Shown here: positions 51,840 through 62,205 of the stretch, in pieces | How the letters are laid out: every line of letters starts with the position of its first letter | How positions within the stretch are numbered: the first letter of the stretch is position 1 | Source: Aureisphaera sp963669405 | Lineage (GTDB): Bacteria; Bacteroidota; Bacteroidia; Flavobacteriales; Flavobacteriaceae | DNA length: 64,000 nt | Assembly (NCBI GenBank): GCA_963669405.2 | Contig: CAXXHF010000002.1 | Span: 2,294,001-2,358,000 of the forward strand | Direction: 5' to 3' | Made by a program: the position numbers and the translations under genes | The notes under the pieces: generated by a model | Database searches by the model: none | Told to the model about the DNA's origin: nothing | What the model saw: the letters and a program-made list of their open reading frames with translations, nothing else

Positions 51840-53296
51840 TAAATTTCTTTTCGAAGCCTAGCCACTGGCAGATCCAGTTGTTCTCTGTATTTAGCTACAG
51901 TACGACGTGCAATGGGATATCCTTTTTCTTTTAAGATCTTCGCTAGTTTATCGTCCGTTAGCGGTTTTTTCTTGTCCTCTTCGGAAATGGTAATTTCCAG
52001 AATCTTTTTAATCTCTTTAGTAGAGACATCTTCTCCTTGGTCATTCTTCATAGATTCACTGAAGAAATCCTTGATAAGTTTTGTGCCATAAGGAGTATCC
52101 ACATACTTACTGTTTGCCACTCTGGAAACCGTAGATACATCCATATCTATCTTGTCAGCAATATCTTTTAAGATCATCGGTTTTAACTTCCGTTCATCTC
52201 CAGATAGAAAGTATTCTTCTTGGTGGTGCATAATGGCATTCATGGTGACAAACAAAGTTTGTTGGCGTTGTTTGATGGCATCTATAAACCATTTTGCTGC
52301 ATCTAGCTTTTGTTTGATGAAAAGAACGGCATCTTTCTGTGATTTCGATTTGTCCTTAGCATCCTTATAGCCCTTCAGCATATTGGTGTATTCTCTAGAC
52401 ACGTGTAGTTCAGGAGCATTACGTCCATTCAAGGTAAGCTCTAGTTCTCCATCTACAATTTTAATGGCAAAATCAGGAACTACATGTTCTACCATTCTTG
52501 TATTACCAGAATAGGTGCCTCCAGGTTTTGGATTCAAGCCTTCTATTTCAGAAATGGCATCTCTAAGTTCATCTTCATTGATGTCGAACTTAGAAAGCAA
52601 TTTTTTGTAATGCTTTTTTGTAAAATGGTCAAATGCTTCTTCTATGATTTTGGTAGCTAATTCTACAGATGGGGAATCTTTTTTTCGGTCCAATTGCAGT
52701 AAAAGACATTCCTGAAGATTTCTGGCTGCAACACCAGCAGGATCCAATTCCTGAACCAAAATTAATACTACTTTAATTTTTTCTTCTGTGGTATAAACAT
52801 TCTGGGTAAAAGCCAAGTCATCTACAATATCCTGAAGGTCTCTCCTTATATACCCACTTTCATCTACACTTCCCACCAAAAATTGAGCAATCTCCTTTTC
52901 CTCATCGTTTAAACGATATGTATTGAGTTGCTGAAGCAAATATTGATTGAAAGATGTCCCAGATGCATAAGGGGTTTGCTTTTCCTCATCATCAGAACTA
53001 TAATTGTTTGCAGATAATTTATAACTGGGAATTTCGTCATCACTTAAGTAATCGTCTACATTGATTTCGGTTTCTATGCTCTCCGAATCATTAAAGTCAT
53101 CGAATTCTTCATTATTAAATTCATCATCCAACGTATCTTTCTCGTCCTTTCCACCTTCCAATGCAGGGTTTTCTTCCAACTCCTGAGAAATACGCTGTTC
53201 AAAAGCTTGAGTTGGCAATTGAATCAACTTCATCAACTGAATTTGCTGTGGAGATAACTTCTGGGATAATTTAAAATTTAATTGTTGTTTTAACAT
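51839..53296 (-). CDS. rpoN: RNA polymerase sigma-54 factor
   Basis: 485 residues. Region I Gln-rich activator-response segment (QLNFKLSQKLSPQQIQLMKL), acidic region II (about 50-105, many D/E), core-binding region (about 110-300) and the C-terminal DNA-binding part with HTH (DIADKIDMDVSTVSRVANSK) and the RpoN box ARRTVAKYRE. Directs activator-dependent transcription from -24/-12 promoters. Transcribed after asnS but separated by a terminator. Confidence 0.96.
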   Translation of the reverse strand: MLKQQLNFKLSQKLSPQQIQLMKLIQLPTQAFEQRISQELEENPALEGGKDEKDTLDDEFNNEEFDDFNDSESIETEINVDDYLSDDEIPSYKLSANNYSSDDEEKQTPYASGTSFNQYLLQQLNTYRLNDEEKEIAQFLVGSVDESGYIRRDLQDIVDDLAFTQNVYTTEEKIKVVLILVQELDPAGVAARNLQECLLLQLDRKKDSPSVELATKIIEEAFDHFTKKHYKKLLSKFDINEDELRDAISEIEGLNPKPGGTYSGNTRMVEHVVPDFAIKIVDGELELTLNGRNAPELHVSREYTNMLKGYKDAKDKSKSQKDAVLFIKQKLDAAKWFIDAIKQRQQTLFVTMNAIMHHQEEYFLSGDERKLKPMILKDIADKIDMDVSTVSRVANSKYVDTPYGTKLIKDFFSESMKNDQGEDVSTKEIKKILEITISEEDKKKPLTDDKLAKILKEKGYPIARRTVAKYREQLDLPVARLRKEI

Positions 53297-53325
53297 AGAT
53301 TGACTACTTGATGTTAAAATTAAGA

Positions 53326-53361
53326 AAATCCAGCTATTTAGGGCAAAACCTAGCTGGATTT
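53326..53361 (-). terminator. Terminator of asnS
   Basis: Perfect 11-base arms AAATCCAGCTA/TAGCTGGATTT around a 14-base loop; T-rich on the minus strand. Lies 32 bases after the asnS stop and before rpoN. Confidence 0.75.
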
Positions 53362-53392
53362 AATAGGATATTATGATTGTTTTTGCTGTGGC

Positions 53393-54844
53393 TTAAAATT
53401 CAGCATTACCTGGCGTTCTTGGGTAAGGTATGACATCCCTAATATTCCCCATTCCTGTTGCAAAGAGAACCAGTCGTTCAAAGCCCAATCCAAAACCACT
53501 ATGGACACAAGTTCCATATTTGCGGAGATCCAGATACCAGTATAATTCGTCTTCAGGAATCCCCATGGTTTCCATCTTTTGTTTTAATACGTCATAGCGC
53601 TCCTCTCTTTGAGAACCCCCTACAATTTCACCAATCCCTGGAAAGAGTACATCCATGGCACGTACCGTTTTGCCATCGTCATTAAGACGCATGTAGAACG
53701 ATTTAATTTCGGCAGGATAATCGAAAAGGATTACAGGGCACTTAAAATGTTTTTCAACAAGGAAACGCTCGTGTTCGCTTTGTAGATCTGCACCCCACTG
53801 ATCTATTGGAAATTTGAACTTTTTCTTTTTATTGGGTTTGGAATTTCTAAGAATATCTATGGCCTCCGTATAGGTGATTCTTTTAAACTCATTGTCTACC
53901 ACAAAATGGAGCTTTTCCCTAAGGTTCATTTCACTACGTTCTGCTTGCGGTTTCCCTTTCTCTTCTTGAATCAATCGGTTTTCCAAAAACTCCAAGTCAT
54001 CCTGACAATTGTCTAAGGCATACCGAATGACATACTTTATGAAATCCTCGGCAAGATCCATATTGTCGTCCAGATCATAGAATGCCATCTCGGGTTCAAT
54101 CATCCAGAATTCTGCTAAATGCCTAGAGGTATTAGAGTTTTCTGCCCTAAACGTAGGGCCAAAGGTATATATTTTACCAAGTCCCATGGCATAGGTTTCT
54201 CCTTCCAATTGTCCACTTACCGTAAGGTTGGTTTCTTTTCCAAAGAAATCTTTTTTATAATCTACCTGACCATCTTCAGTAAGGGGTGGGTTTTTTGGAT
54301 CTAGTGTAGTTACTCGGAACATTTCACCAGCACCTTCTGCATCACTTCCAGTGATAAGAGGAGCATGCATGTAATTAAATCCGTTTTTCTGAAAATATTC
54401 ATGAACAGCAAAAGACAGTTTGGAACGTAATCGCATGATTGCGCCAAACGTATTGGTTCTAACTCGTAAATGGGCTTCTTCGCGTAATTTCTCTAAGGTA
54501 TGTCGTTTTGGAGACAAGATGGTCAACTTCACCTCTTCAGGATCTGCTTCTCCTAATACTTCAATATTCGATACTTGGATTTCAACATTTTGCCCTTGTC
54601 CTTGACTTTCTACCAAAATTCCTTCTACACGGATTGCAGCTCCTACCGTAACTTTTTGCAAAGTTCCTTCTTCAAAATTTTCAAAATTGACCACGCACTG
54701 TATGTTCTTAATGGTAGAACCGTCATTTAACGCAATAAAACGGTTGCTTCTAAATGCTTTTACCCATCCAGATACAGAAATAGTGCTGGAGGATGGTTTG
54801 CTTTGAATGAGTTCTAAAATCTCTCTTTGTTGTGATCTTTTCAT
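53393..54844 (-). CDS. asnS: Asparagine--tRNA ligase
   Basis: 483 residues, class IIb synthetase. OB-fold anticodon domain (about 15-115; ISVSGWVKAFRSNRFIALND), catalytic core with motif 2 TFRAENSNTSRHLAEFWMIE and motif 3 GFGLGFERLVLFATG. Charges tRNA-Asn directly. A TATCTTTA -7 box (54898-54891) lies 47 bases before the ATG. Confidence 0.97.
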   Translation of the reverse strand: MKRSQQREILELIQSKPSSSTISVSGWVKAFRSNRFIALNDGSTIKNIQCVVNFENFEEGTLQKVTVGAAIRVEGILVESQGQGQNVEIQVSNIEVLGEADPEEVKLTILSPKRHTLEKLREEAHLRVRTNTFGAIMRLRSKLSFAVHEYFQKNGFNYMHAPLITGSDAEGAGEMFRVTTLDPKNPPLTEDGQVDYKKDFFGKETNLTVSGQLEGETYAMGLGKIYTFGPTFRAENSNTSRHLAEFWMIEPEMAFYDLDDNMDLAEDFIKYVIRYALDNCQDDLEFLENRLIQEEKGKPQAERSEMNLREKLHFVVDNEFKRITYTEAIDILRNSKPNKKKKFKFPIDQWGADLQSEHERFLVEKHFKCPVILFDYPAEIKSFYMRLNDDGKTVRAMDVLFPGIGEIVGGSQREERYDVLKQKMETMGIPEDELYWYLDLRKYGTCVHSGFGLGFERLVLFATGMGNIRDVIPYPRTPGNAEF

Positions 54845-54903
54845 CGTAATATTGAAAAAAAGGTTGAATTTTGTTAGTTAAAATAAGGCGTAAAGATACT
54901 TTA

Positions 54904-57305
54904 TTAATTCTGAAAATCTGATGACTCTTCTTCTGAAGAAGGAAGGATTTCCAGTGCTGGTTTTTTGAAAGTCTGTTGGTTGGCAATATTTCGTTCCAGA
55001 GAAAGCAAGAGTGATGGCAACAATAATAAATTAGCGAGCATTGCAAACAAGAGTGTTGCAGACACCAAAGCTCCTAACGCAACCGTTCCTCCAAAACTGG
55101 AGATGGTAAATACAGAAAACCCAAAGAAGAGTACGATAGATGTATAAAACATACTTACTCCGGTTTCTTTAAGGGCAGCATATACCGATCTCTTAATCTT
55201 CCAGTTGTTTGCCAATAATTCCTGACGGTACTTTGCCAAGAAATGAATGGTGTCATCTACCGAAATACCAAATGCAATACTAAAAACAAGGATTGTTGAA
55301 GGTTTTATGGGTACTCCCAAAAACCCCATTAATCCAGCTGTGATTAAAAGTGGCAATAAGTTAGGAATGAGTGATACCAAGATCATCTTCACATTACGGA
55401 ACATCCAGGCCATGAATATGGCTATCAGTAGAATGGCAAGGGATAAGGATAGGATTAGGTTGTTGACCAAATATTTAGTTCCTTTTTCAAAGATGAAAGC
55501 CTTTCCTGTAATGGAAACATCGTATCGATCCTCTGGAAAAATTTTTACAATCTTTGCTCGAAGGTCTTCTTCAATTCTATCAAAACGCTTTGTTTGTGTA
55601 TCCTTCATAAAGGTAGTAATCCTTGCATATTGCCCCGTGGTATCTACATAACTGGAAAGCAAATTGGCACTATTGGCGCTGTTTTTGGCATAGGAAAGGA
55701 TAAAGCTTCTCTCTTGACTGTTGGGTAATTGGTAGTATTCTGGGTTATTGTTATAATATGCCTGTTTGGAATATTTTACTAGGTTTACAACAGAGATTGT
55801 TTGAGAGAGTTCAGGGATCTCATCAATGTACTCTTCCAGTTGATCCATTCTTTTTAAAGTTGCCAATTTCATAACACCTTTTTTGCGTTTGGTGTCAATA
55901 AGTATTTCTAAAGGCATGATTCCTTCGTATTCTTTTTCGAAGAACTTAATATCACTGAAAAACTCTTTGCCTTTGGGCATATCTTCTATGAGACTCCCCG
56001 AAAGGCGAATATTGAAAATCCCTATAATACTTGTGCAAAGCAAGGCTATGGTAGCTACATAAATGGCAATACGGTGTTCACGGACCATTCGTTCCATCCA
56101 ATTCACGAAGCTGCCAATCCATCGTTTGTTCAAATGTTTTAGATGCTTGTATTTGGGTACAGCCATATAACTGTACACAATAGGGATAATGAACAAACTG
56201 AGTAAAAAGATGGCTATAATGTTAATGGAAGCTACGATACCAAATTCCTTGAGTAATTTACTATTGGTAAGGATAAAGGTGGCAAAACCAGAAGCTGTGG
56301 TAACATTAGTCATAAGGGTTGCATTCCCTACCTTAGTGATAACGCGTTGCAATGACTTAGCTTGGTTGCCGTGTAATTTTATTTCTTGTTGATATTTATT
56401 GATCAGGAAAATACAGTTGGGAATTCCTATAACAATGATGAGCGGTGGAATAAGTGCTGTAAGTACAGTGATTTCATATTTCAATAGGCCCAAGACGCCA
56501 AATGCCCACATTACTCCAACGATCACAGTAACCATAGAAATAAAAGTAGCTCTGAAGGATCGGAAAAAGAAAAAGAAAATCAATGAAGTAACCAACAATG
56601 CAGCGCCTATAAACTTTCCAATCTCATCGATAATGTTTTGAGAGTTCAGGGTCCTTATATAAGGCATTCCACTGGTATAGACATTAACGTTTGTTTTGGC
56701 TTCGAATTCTAGGATAAGCGGAATAAGATCTTCAGTAATAAAGTCCTTTCTGGCTGGGGTATTTACAAGATCCTTCTTTAGATAAATAGCGGTTCTAACC
56801 GACTTTTTACTGGGGCTATAAACCAAACCATTATAGAAAGGGAGTTTATTGAATAGTTCGTATTTATAGCGATCTAATTTTTCTTGGTTTAAAACGGAAT
56901 CTGTTATAAAAGGGACCAGATCGAAAACCGTAGAGTCCTTTCTTTTTTCAAGCTTCTTAGGTCTCCTATAGACATAGTCATGTCTACTTCATTGTATTTG
57001 GAGATTTCAAGAGATAAATCTGACCAAGCCTTAAATACCTCTGGTTGGAAAAGGGTAGAATCTTTTACTCCTAAAATGATCAGGTTTCCTTCTTCTCCAA
57101 AAGTATTTAAGAACTGTACGTACTCTTTATTAAACTCGTGATCATCGGGAAGAAGGTTGGCTTCCGTGTAGGTGAAACGCATGTGTTTCCATTGCATTGC
57201 CATGAAAACGGTAAGTCCAATAATGGCAATAATGATTAGGGTCCTGTTGCGAAGGATAAACCGAGCTACCGCACTCCAAAATCCGATACTGAAAAGCTTG
57301 TTCAA
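54904..57305 (-). pseudogene. MMPL/RND-family transporter interrupted by a -1 frameshift
   Basis: The gene starts with TTG at 57305 (MNKLFSIGFWSAVARFILRN) behind a TACCTTTG -7 box (57335-57328). The first frame covers about 117 genuine residues up to SIGDLRSLKK and stops at 56904. The remainder continues in the -1 frame from the A6 run (56948-56943 on the plus strand): RKDSTVFDLVPFITDSVL, onward without a break through 54904. Rejoined it gives about 800 residues with two MMPL halves, each a periplasmic domain plus a bundle: GVMWAFGVLGLLKYEITVLT with PPLIIVIGIPNCIFLINKYQ, and ILVFSIAFGISVDDTIHFLA. These pumps move lipids or hydrophobic molecules. The break could be a real mutation, an assembly error, or slippage at A6. 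The 640-residue part alone would lack the N-terminal helix. Confidence 0.85.
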
Positions 57306-57369
57306 ACCCCTAAAGTTGAAAGTCGCGCAAAGGTATTAAAATACATAGGATTGCGTGTCCTAAAGGCTG

Positions 57370-58641
57370 TTATATTTTTAAGTTGAAGGTAAATTTGAAA
57401 GAAATATTGTCCTCAAAATCCTCTAAATGATAAAATCCATACCGATAAGCGAAACTAAGGCCAAAACCGAAAAGGATTCTATTCAATTCAAATCCTGACT
57501 CAGAATAGAATTCATGGAGCGTATTGAAGGGAATTCCTTGGTGTTCTTCGGGGTTTTCCAAATCACCTATGGCGTGTCGGGTAATGAAAACCAATTCGGG
57601 TTTAAACTTTTCTGAAATATCGAACCTTCGTAAACTATGCTTTCCTTGAAAAGTAATTAAACGGTCTGAGAAGAATTCACCAAAATACATAGTTTCGAAA
57701 CTACGGGTTCCGGCAACAGAAAATCGTTGAAGAATTTCATCTTTTGTAGGACTGTTTGGATAAGCATGAAATAAATAGTCCAGCGGGACGTCCCCAAAAG
57801 CCGCCATTCCTTCTAAAAGGAAATTACTGGAAGATAGATCGGTTCTTTTTATGTAGTAGTCCAATTTTAAACCCAACTTCGTATAGTTGAAATCACTTTT
57901 TGCAATTCCTTTCAGCCCTTGAGTAACTTGAGCGCTAATCTTTGGGAAACCGTCAAAATATTCGATACGCCCATCATCTATAGTAACAAATTTTGTTTTG
58001 GGGCTAAAGCGAAAAGATAAAGTAGCTTCTGTAGTATGATAATTCCGATACGAGTTCCCATCTTTTAAAAACACATAATTCTCTATCTGGTCTACTTTGG
58101 TTCTAGAAACCCTAACCTCTGAAAGAATCTTTGGCGAAAACTCATGTTGTAAACTACTTTGCCATGTACGGTGTTGGTAAAATTGGATAACATTGATGCG
58201 TCTGGGTTCGAAAACCGAATAGACCCGAGCATCAGTTAAATAGGCAAAACTTCCTATTTCCCTAATGTCACTAGTGTAATAAAGATTCCACCAAGTATTT
58301 GTTTCGGGGTGTAAGCGAAGGTTTCCACCTAAGCTGTATTTAAAGTTTTGGTCTTTAAATCCATAAGCGACATAACCGCCAACTTTAAAATTTTCGAACA
58401 AACGTTCGTTGGTAATACCTCCAAACCCCAAACGAAAAGCTTCATAATTATTGTATTTGATAAAATAACGAAGATCTACGTCAAAAAACTCTAAAGAATA
58501 ATATCCCGTTTTAAAAGGACTTTCTTTTTTGGCTTTTTTGCCATCCTTTATAGTATCATTGGTAATTTTTTGGAAAGTTCCTCCATAGGAATACTGGATT
58601 AACCCAATTAAAAAAAAGAAAGAAAGAATGCCAACGCGCAA
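57370..58641 (-). CDS. DUF5686-like outer-membrane barrel protein
   Basis: About 423 residues from TTG at 58641 (signal peptide RVGILSFFFLIGLIQYSYG). The body is a large beta-barrel: YYSLEFFDVDLRYFIKYNNY, EAFRLGFGGITNERLFENF, KLGLKLDYYIKRTDLSSSNF, ending SFKFTFNLKI. It matches the C-terminal barrel of DUF5686 proteins but lacks their N-terminal carboxypeptidase-regulatory half. The frame extends to TTG 58680, but that codon sits in the frr terminator and before the -7 box TACCTTTA (58665-58658), so the shorter start is preferred. Confidence 0.78.
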   Translation of the reverse strand: MRVGILSFFFLIGLIQYSYGGTFQKITNDTIKDGKKAKKESPFKTGYYSLEFFDVDLRYFIKYNNYEAFRLGFGGITNERLFENFKVGGYVAYGFKDQNFKYSLGGNLRLHPETNTWWNLYYTSDIREIGSFAYLTDARVYSVFEPRRINVIQFYQHRTWQSSLQHEFSPKILSEVRVSRTKVDQIENYVFLKDGNSYRNYHTTEATLSFRFSPKTKFVTIDDGRIEYFDGFPKISAQVTQGLKGIAKSDFNYTKLGLKLDYYIKRTDLSSSNFLLEGMAAFGDVPLDYLFHAYPNSPTKDEILQRFSVAGTRSFETMYFGEFFSDRLITFQGKHSLRRFDISEKFKPELVFITRHAIGDLENPEEHQGIPFNTLHEFYSESGFELNRILFGFGLSFAYRYGFYHLEDFEDNISFKFTFNLKI

Positions 58642-58668
58642 TGTGAGGAATTTAGGATAAAGGTATAA

Positions 58669-58692
58669 AGAAAGCGGCAATTGAGCCGCTTT
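58669..58692 (-). terminator. Terminator after frr
   Basis: AAAGCGGC-tcaatt-GCCGCTTT on the minus strand, followed by CTTT; 33 bases after the frr stop. Confidence 0.75.
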
Positions 58693-58724
58693 ATTGTATG
58701 TAGTTTAACGTCATGCCCATTTAT

Positions 58725-59285
58725 TTATACGGTCATGATTTCTGATTCTTTTTTATTGAACATATCATCAATTTTATTGATATGTGTATCGGTCATTTCC
58801 TGAACGTCGATCTCTAAATTCTTTTTCATGTCATCGCTTACATCCAGATTCTTGATTTCGTTATTGGCATTTTTACGATCGTTCCTAACACCAATCTTAG
58901 CCTCTTCAGCTTCGGCCTTGGCTTGTTTTGCTAATTCGCGACGGCGCTCTTCTGTTAATGGAGGGACATTTATGATAATACTTTCTCCATTGTTCATAGG
59001 GTTAAATCCAAGGTTTGCCGTATGAATCCCTTTTTCAATTTCAGGAATCATTGCTTTTTCCCATGGTTGTATGGTGATGGTCATACCATCAGGTGTATTT
59101 ACATTGGCTACTTGATTAAGAGGGGTAGCGCTACCATAGTAGTCTACCATAACACCACTTAACATAGAGGGAGATGCTTTTCCGGCACGAATGTTAGCCA
59201 ACTTTTTATCCAAATGCGAAAGTGCATTACTCATGGCCTCTCGGGCACTGTCCAGAATAAATTGAATTTCTTCTTCCATACTCAA
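58725..59285 (-). CDS. frr: Ribosome recycling factor
   Basis: 186 residues. Three-helix bundle protein that splits post-termination ribosomes with EF-G. Conserved parts: LANIRAGKASPSMLSGVMVD, YYGSATPLNQVANVNTPDG, LTEERRRELAKQAKAEAEEA and VRNDRKNANNEIK. ATG at 59285 or 59279 (MEEEIQFIL). Follows pyrH by 49 bases, the usual bacterial order. Confidence 0.97.
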   Translation of the reverse strand: MSMEEEIQFILDSAREAMSNALSHLDKKLANIRAGKASPSMLSGVMVDYYGSATPLNQVANVNTPDGMTITIQPWEKAMIPEIEKGIHTANLGFNPMNNGESIIINVPPLTEERRRELAKQAKAEAEEAKIGVRNDRKNANNEIKNLDVSDDMKKNLEIDVQEMTDTHINKIDDMFNKKESEIMTV

Positions 59286-59334
59286 ATTTAAATTTTTCTT
59301 CGGAATTGCAACAATTGTTCCAAAAATAAATTGT

Positions 59335-60042
59335 TTATAGATTTACCTTGGTACCTATTTTTTCGCCAGAAACTACTTTGAATAAATTCCCTTTAGTATT
59401 CATATCGAAAACTACAATGGGAAGTTCGTTTTCTTGGCTTAGTGTAAAGGCAGTAGTGTCCATCACTTTCAAGCCTTTCTTAAGTACTTCATCAAAACTG
59501 ATAAAATCAAATTTTGTTGCCTTATCGTCTTTTTCCGGATCACTTGTATAGATCCCATCTACTCGTGTTCCTTTTAAAATAACATCGGCTTCTATTTCGA
59601 TAGCTCTCAATACGGCGGCACTATCTGTAGTGAAATATGGGTTTCCGGTTCCTCCTCCAAAAATAACCACACGACCTTTTTCTAAATGACGAATTGCTTT
59701 ACGTCTAATGAAAGGCTCTGCAACCTCATTCATTTTTATGGCGCTTTGCAGTCGGGTTGGGATACCTTCATCTTCCATGGCGCTTTGCAATGCCAATCCA
59801 TTAATAACCGTGGCAAGCATTCCCATATGATCTCCTTGTACACGATCCATTCCTTTACTGGCCCCGGCTACACCTCTAAAAATATTACCGCCACCAATAA
59901 CAATGGCGACTTCTACACCTTTTTTGGTGATCTCCTTGATCTCTTGTGCGTACTCTTTCAATCTTTCGGGGTCAATTCCATATTGTCTAGTTCCCATGAG
60001 GGCCTCCCCAGAAAGTTTCAGTAAGATTCTTTTGTATTGCAT
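59335..60042 (-). CDS. pyrH: UMP kinase
   Basis: 235 residues from ATG 60042 (MQYKRILLKLSGEALMG; the frame opens at 60063). Phosphorylates UMP to UDP with ATP; amino-acid kinase fold. Motifs: GGGNIFRGVAGASKGMDRVQ, GDHMGMLATVINGLAL, GGTGNPYFTTDSAAVLRAIE, and TRVDGIYTSDPEKD. Lies between the tsf terminator and frr. Confidence 0.97.
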   Translation of the reverse strand: MQYKRILLKLSGEALMGTRQYGIDPERLKEYAQEIKEITKKGVEVAIVIGGGNIFRGVAGASKGMDRVQGDHMGMLATVINGLALQSAMEDEGIPTRLQSAIKMNEVAEPFIRRKAIRHLEKGRVVIFGGGTGNPYFTTDSAAVLRAIEIEADVILKGTRVDGIYTSDPEKDDKATKFDFISFDEVLKKGLKVMDTTAFTLSQENELPIVVFDMNTKGNLFKVVSGEKIGTKVNL

Positions 60043-60144
60043 GTTGGTGTTTTGCTGGCGCAAAAATAATGAAAATTATGGATGATTAAACTATGGGAAA
60101 AAGGGAAATCCCATAGAGGAATTAATACAAGTAGTGTTAAAATA

Positions 60145-60176
60145 AAAAACCGCTCGGATTTCCCGAACGGTTTTTA
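60145..60176 (-). terminator. Terminator after tsf
   Basis: AAAAACCG and TCGG pair with CCGA and CGGTTTTT around one mismatch; T-rich on the minus strand. It lies 22 bases after the tsf stop. Confidence 0.8.
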
Positions 60177-60197
60177 AAAATGATATGTATAATTGGA

Positions 60198-61166
60198 TTA
60201 ACCCAAAGTAACTCTTTTAAACCCAACAACACTAACGTCACCCTTGCTGGCAACATAATCTGCTACAGATTGTTTTTCATTCATGATGAAATTTTGATCC
60301 AACAGACATTGTTCTTGATCCAAGGTAGTATTGTCACTAATGAAACGCTCTAGTTTACCAGGAACAATTTTATCCCAGATTTGCTCTGGTTTTCCTTCTG
60401 ATTGCAATTGTGCTTCAATATCAGATTTGGCTTTAGCCAATACTTCGTCTGTCAATTGTGCTCTAGAGATGAATTGAGGAACATTTTTTAAGGTTTTGCC
60501 TAAACGTCCTAATTCAATGTTATCTTTTTCAATTACAGCGATACGTGCTTCTGTTTCAGAAGCAACATAAGCAGGGTCAAAATCTTTATAAGAAAGAGTA
60601 GTTGCTCCCATAGAGGCTACCTGCATAGCGATAAACTTACCAAGTTCAGCAGCACCATCAATAGCGTTCGAAAGACCTACCAAAGCACCAATCTTGTTTC
60701 CGTGGATGTAAGAACCTACGAAAGGAGCTTCCAATGTTTCGTATCCGCCAATTTCTATTTTTTCACCGATAACACCGGTTTGTTCAGTTAATTTCTCTTG
60801 AACTGTCATTCCAGCCTCAAACTCTGCAGCTAAGAATTCTTCTTTGCTAGAAGTTCCTAAAGCTACATCTGCCATTTGGCGAGCCATAGCTACATAAGTG
60901 TCATTCTTGGCAACGAAATCAGTTTCACAGTTTAGGGAAACGATTACACCTTTGTTGGCAGCATCATTTACTTTAGCAATTACAGCTCCTTCACTAGAGT
61001 CTCTATCTGCTCTTTTTTCTGCAATCTTCTGTCCTTTCTTACGAAGGATTTCAATTGCTTTATCGAAGTCACCTTCTGCCTCTACCAATGCCTTTTTACA
61101 GTCCATCATTCCGGCTCCGGTTTTCTTTCTTAATTCATTTACTTGTGCGGCGGTTATTTTTACCAT
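60198..61166 (-). CDS. tsf: Translation elongation factor Ts
   Basis: 322 residues from ATG 61166. MVKITAAQVNELRKKTGAGM and MDCKKALVEAEGDFDKAIEI form the UBA-like N-terminal domain; then the core with SLNCETDFVAKNDTYVAMAR and HGNKIGALVGL, and C-terminal QNFIMNEKQSVADYV. Nucleotide exchange factor for EF-Tu. The 45-base upstream open extension is not conserved. It follows rpsB as usual. Confidence 0.97.
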   Translation of the reverse strand: MVKITAAQVNELRKKTGAGMMDCKKALVEAEGDFDKAIEILRKKGQKIAEKRADRDSSEGAVIAKVNDAANKGVIVSLNCETDFVAKNDTYVAMARQMADVALGTSSKEEFLAAEFEAGMTVQEKLTEQTGVIGEKIEIGGYETLEAPFVGSYIHGNKIGALVGLSNAIDGAAELGKFIAMQVASMGATTLSYKDFDPAYVASETEARIAVIEKDNIELGRLGKTLKNVPQFISRAQLTDEVLAKAKSDIEAQLQSEGKPEQIWDKIVPGKLERFISDNTTLDQEQCLLDQNFIMNEKQSVADYVASKGDVSVVGFKRVTLG

Positions 61167-61265
61167 CGTTGTAAGTGTTTTAGTTTGTGTGAATTGTAAA
61201 AAGTCGCTCAAATGTACTCTAGAAGAATAAATCCAAACGACTTTAAGATATTATTGAATTGTTAT

Positions 61266-62060
61266 TTATTCTTCTTCGCTAGAGGCTTCTGCAGCTACAG
61301 CGGCAGCTCTTTTTCTAGGAGCTTTGGCTTTGGCTTCTGCAGGGGTAGCTTCACTATTATCTTTTCCAGCTTTTCTTTCGGTAAGACCGTCCGTAATAGC
61401 ATTGGCTACACTACTTACGATTTTCTCGATAGATTTTGAAGCATCATCATTAGATGGAATTACATAGTCGATCGGTCTAGGATCACTATTGGTATCTACC
61501 ATTGCAAAGATTGGGATGTTCAATTTCTGGGCCTCTTTTACAGCAATATGCTCACGAGTGGTGTCTACTACGAACAATGCTCCAGGAAGACGACTCATAT
61601 CGGTAATAGAACCTAAGTTCTTTTCCAATTTAGCTCGAGTACGATCTACAGCTAAACGTTCTTTCTTAGAAAGGGTGTTGAATGTACCGTCTTGTTTCAT
61701 TCTATCGATAGCGGTCATTTTTTTAACTGCTTTACGAATAGTTACAAAGTTGGTAAGCATCCCTCCAGGCCATCTTTCTGTGATGTAAGGCATGTTGGCA
61801 CCTTTTGCTTTTTCTGCAACGATGTCTTTTGCTTGTTTCTTGGTAGCTACAAAAAGGATTTTACGTCCACTAGCAGCAATTTTCTTAAGAGCAGTATTAG
61901 CCTCTTCTAATTTTGCGGCAGTTTTGTATAGGTTGATGATGTGAATCCCATTACGCTCCATATAGATATAGGGAGCCATGTTTGGGTTCCATTTACGGGT
62001 TAAGTGTCCAAAGTGAACACCAGCGTCAAGGAGATCCTTAACTTCTTTGTTGTTTGCCAT
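61266..62060 (-). CDS. rpsB: 30S ribosomal protein S2
   Basis: 264 residues. LLDAGVHFGHLTRKWNPNMA, YIYMERNGIHIINLYKT, RWPGGMLTNFVTIRKAVKKM and NIPIFAMVDTNSDPRPIDYV are universal S2 segments. The C-terminal tail (from about 225) is an Ala/Lys/Glu-rich extension (TPAEAKAKAPRKRAAAVAAE) common in flavobacteria and probably disordered. rpsB-tsf operon. Confidence 0.97.
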   Translation of the reverse strand: MANNKEVKDLLDAGVHFGHLTRKWNPNMAPYIYMERNGIHIINLYKTAAKLEEANTALKKIAASGRKILFVATKKQAKDIVAEKAKGANMPYITERWPGGMLTNFVTIRKAVKKMTAIDRMKQDGTFNTLSKKERLAVDRTRAKLEKNLGSITDMSRLPGALFVVDTTREHIAVKEAQKLNIPIFAMVDTNSDPRPIDYVIPSNDDASKSIEKIVSSVANAITDGLTERKAGKDNSEATPAEAKAKAPRKRAAAVAAEASSEEE

Positions 62061-62205
62061 TTTGTTTTAGTTTACGTTCTGTAATAATTAGTAGCAACCT
62101 TTCCTTTGTTTTCACAAATTCTTTGATTTAGATGCTAAACTAATATCCCACCCGGCAAAGGATGGAATTAACAGCTTGATTAATAAAATATGAACTTGGC
62201 CTTCG

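Noticed and set aside
54904..56826. Annotating the 640-codon frame as a complete transporter
   Set aside because: It begins in mid-domain (MVYSPSKK) and lacks the first membrane helix, which is present in another frame just upstream; the two belong to one gene.
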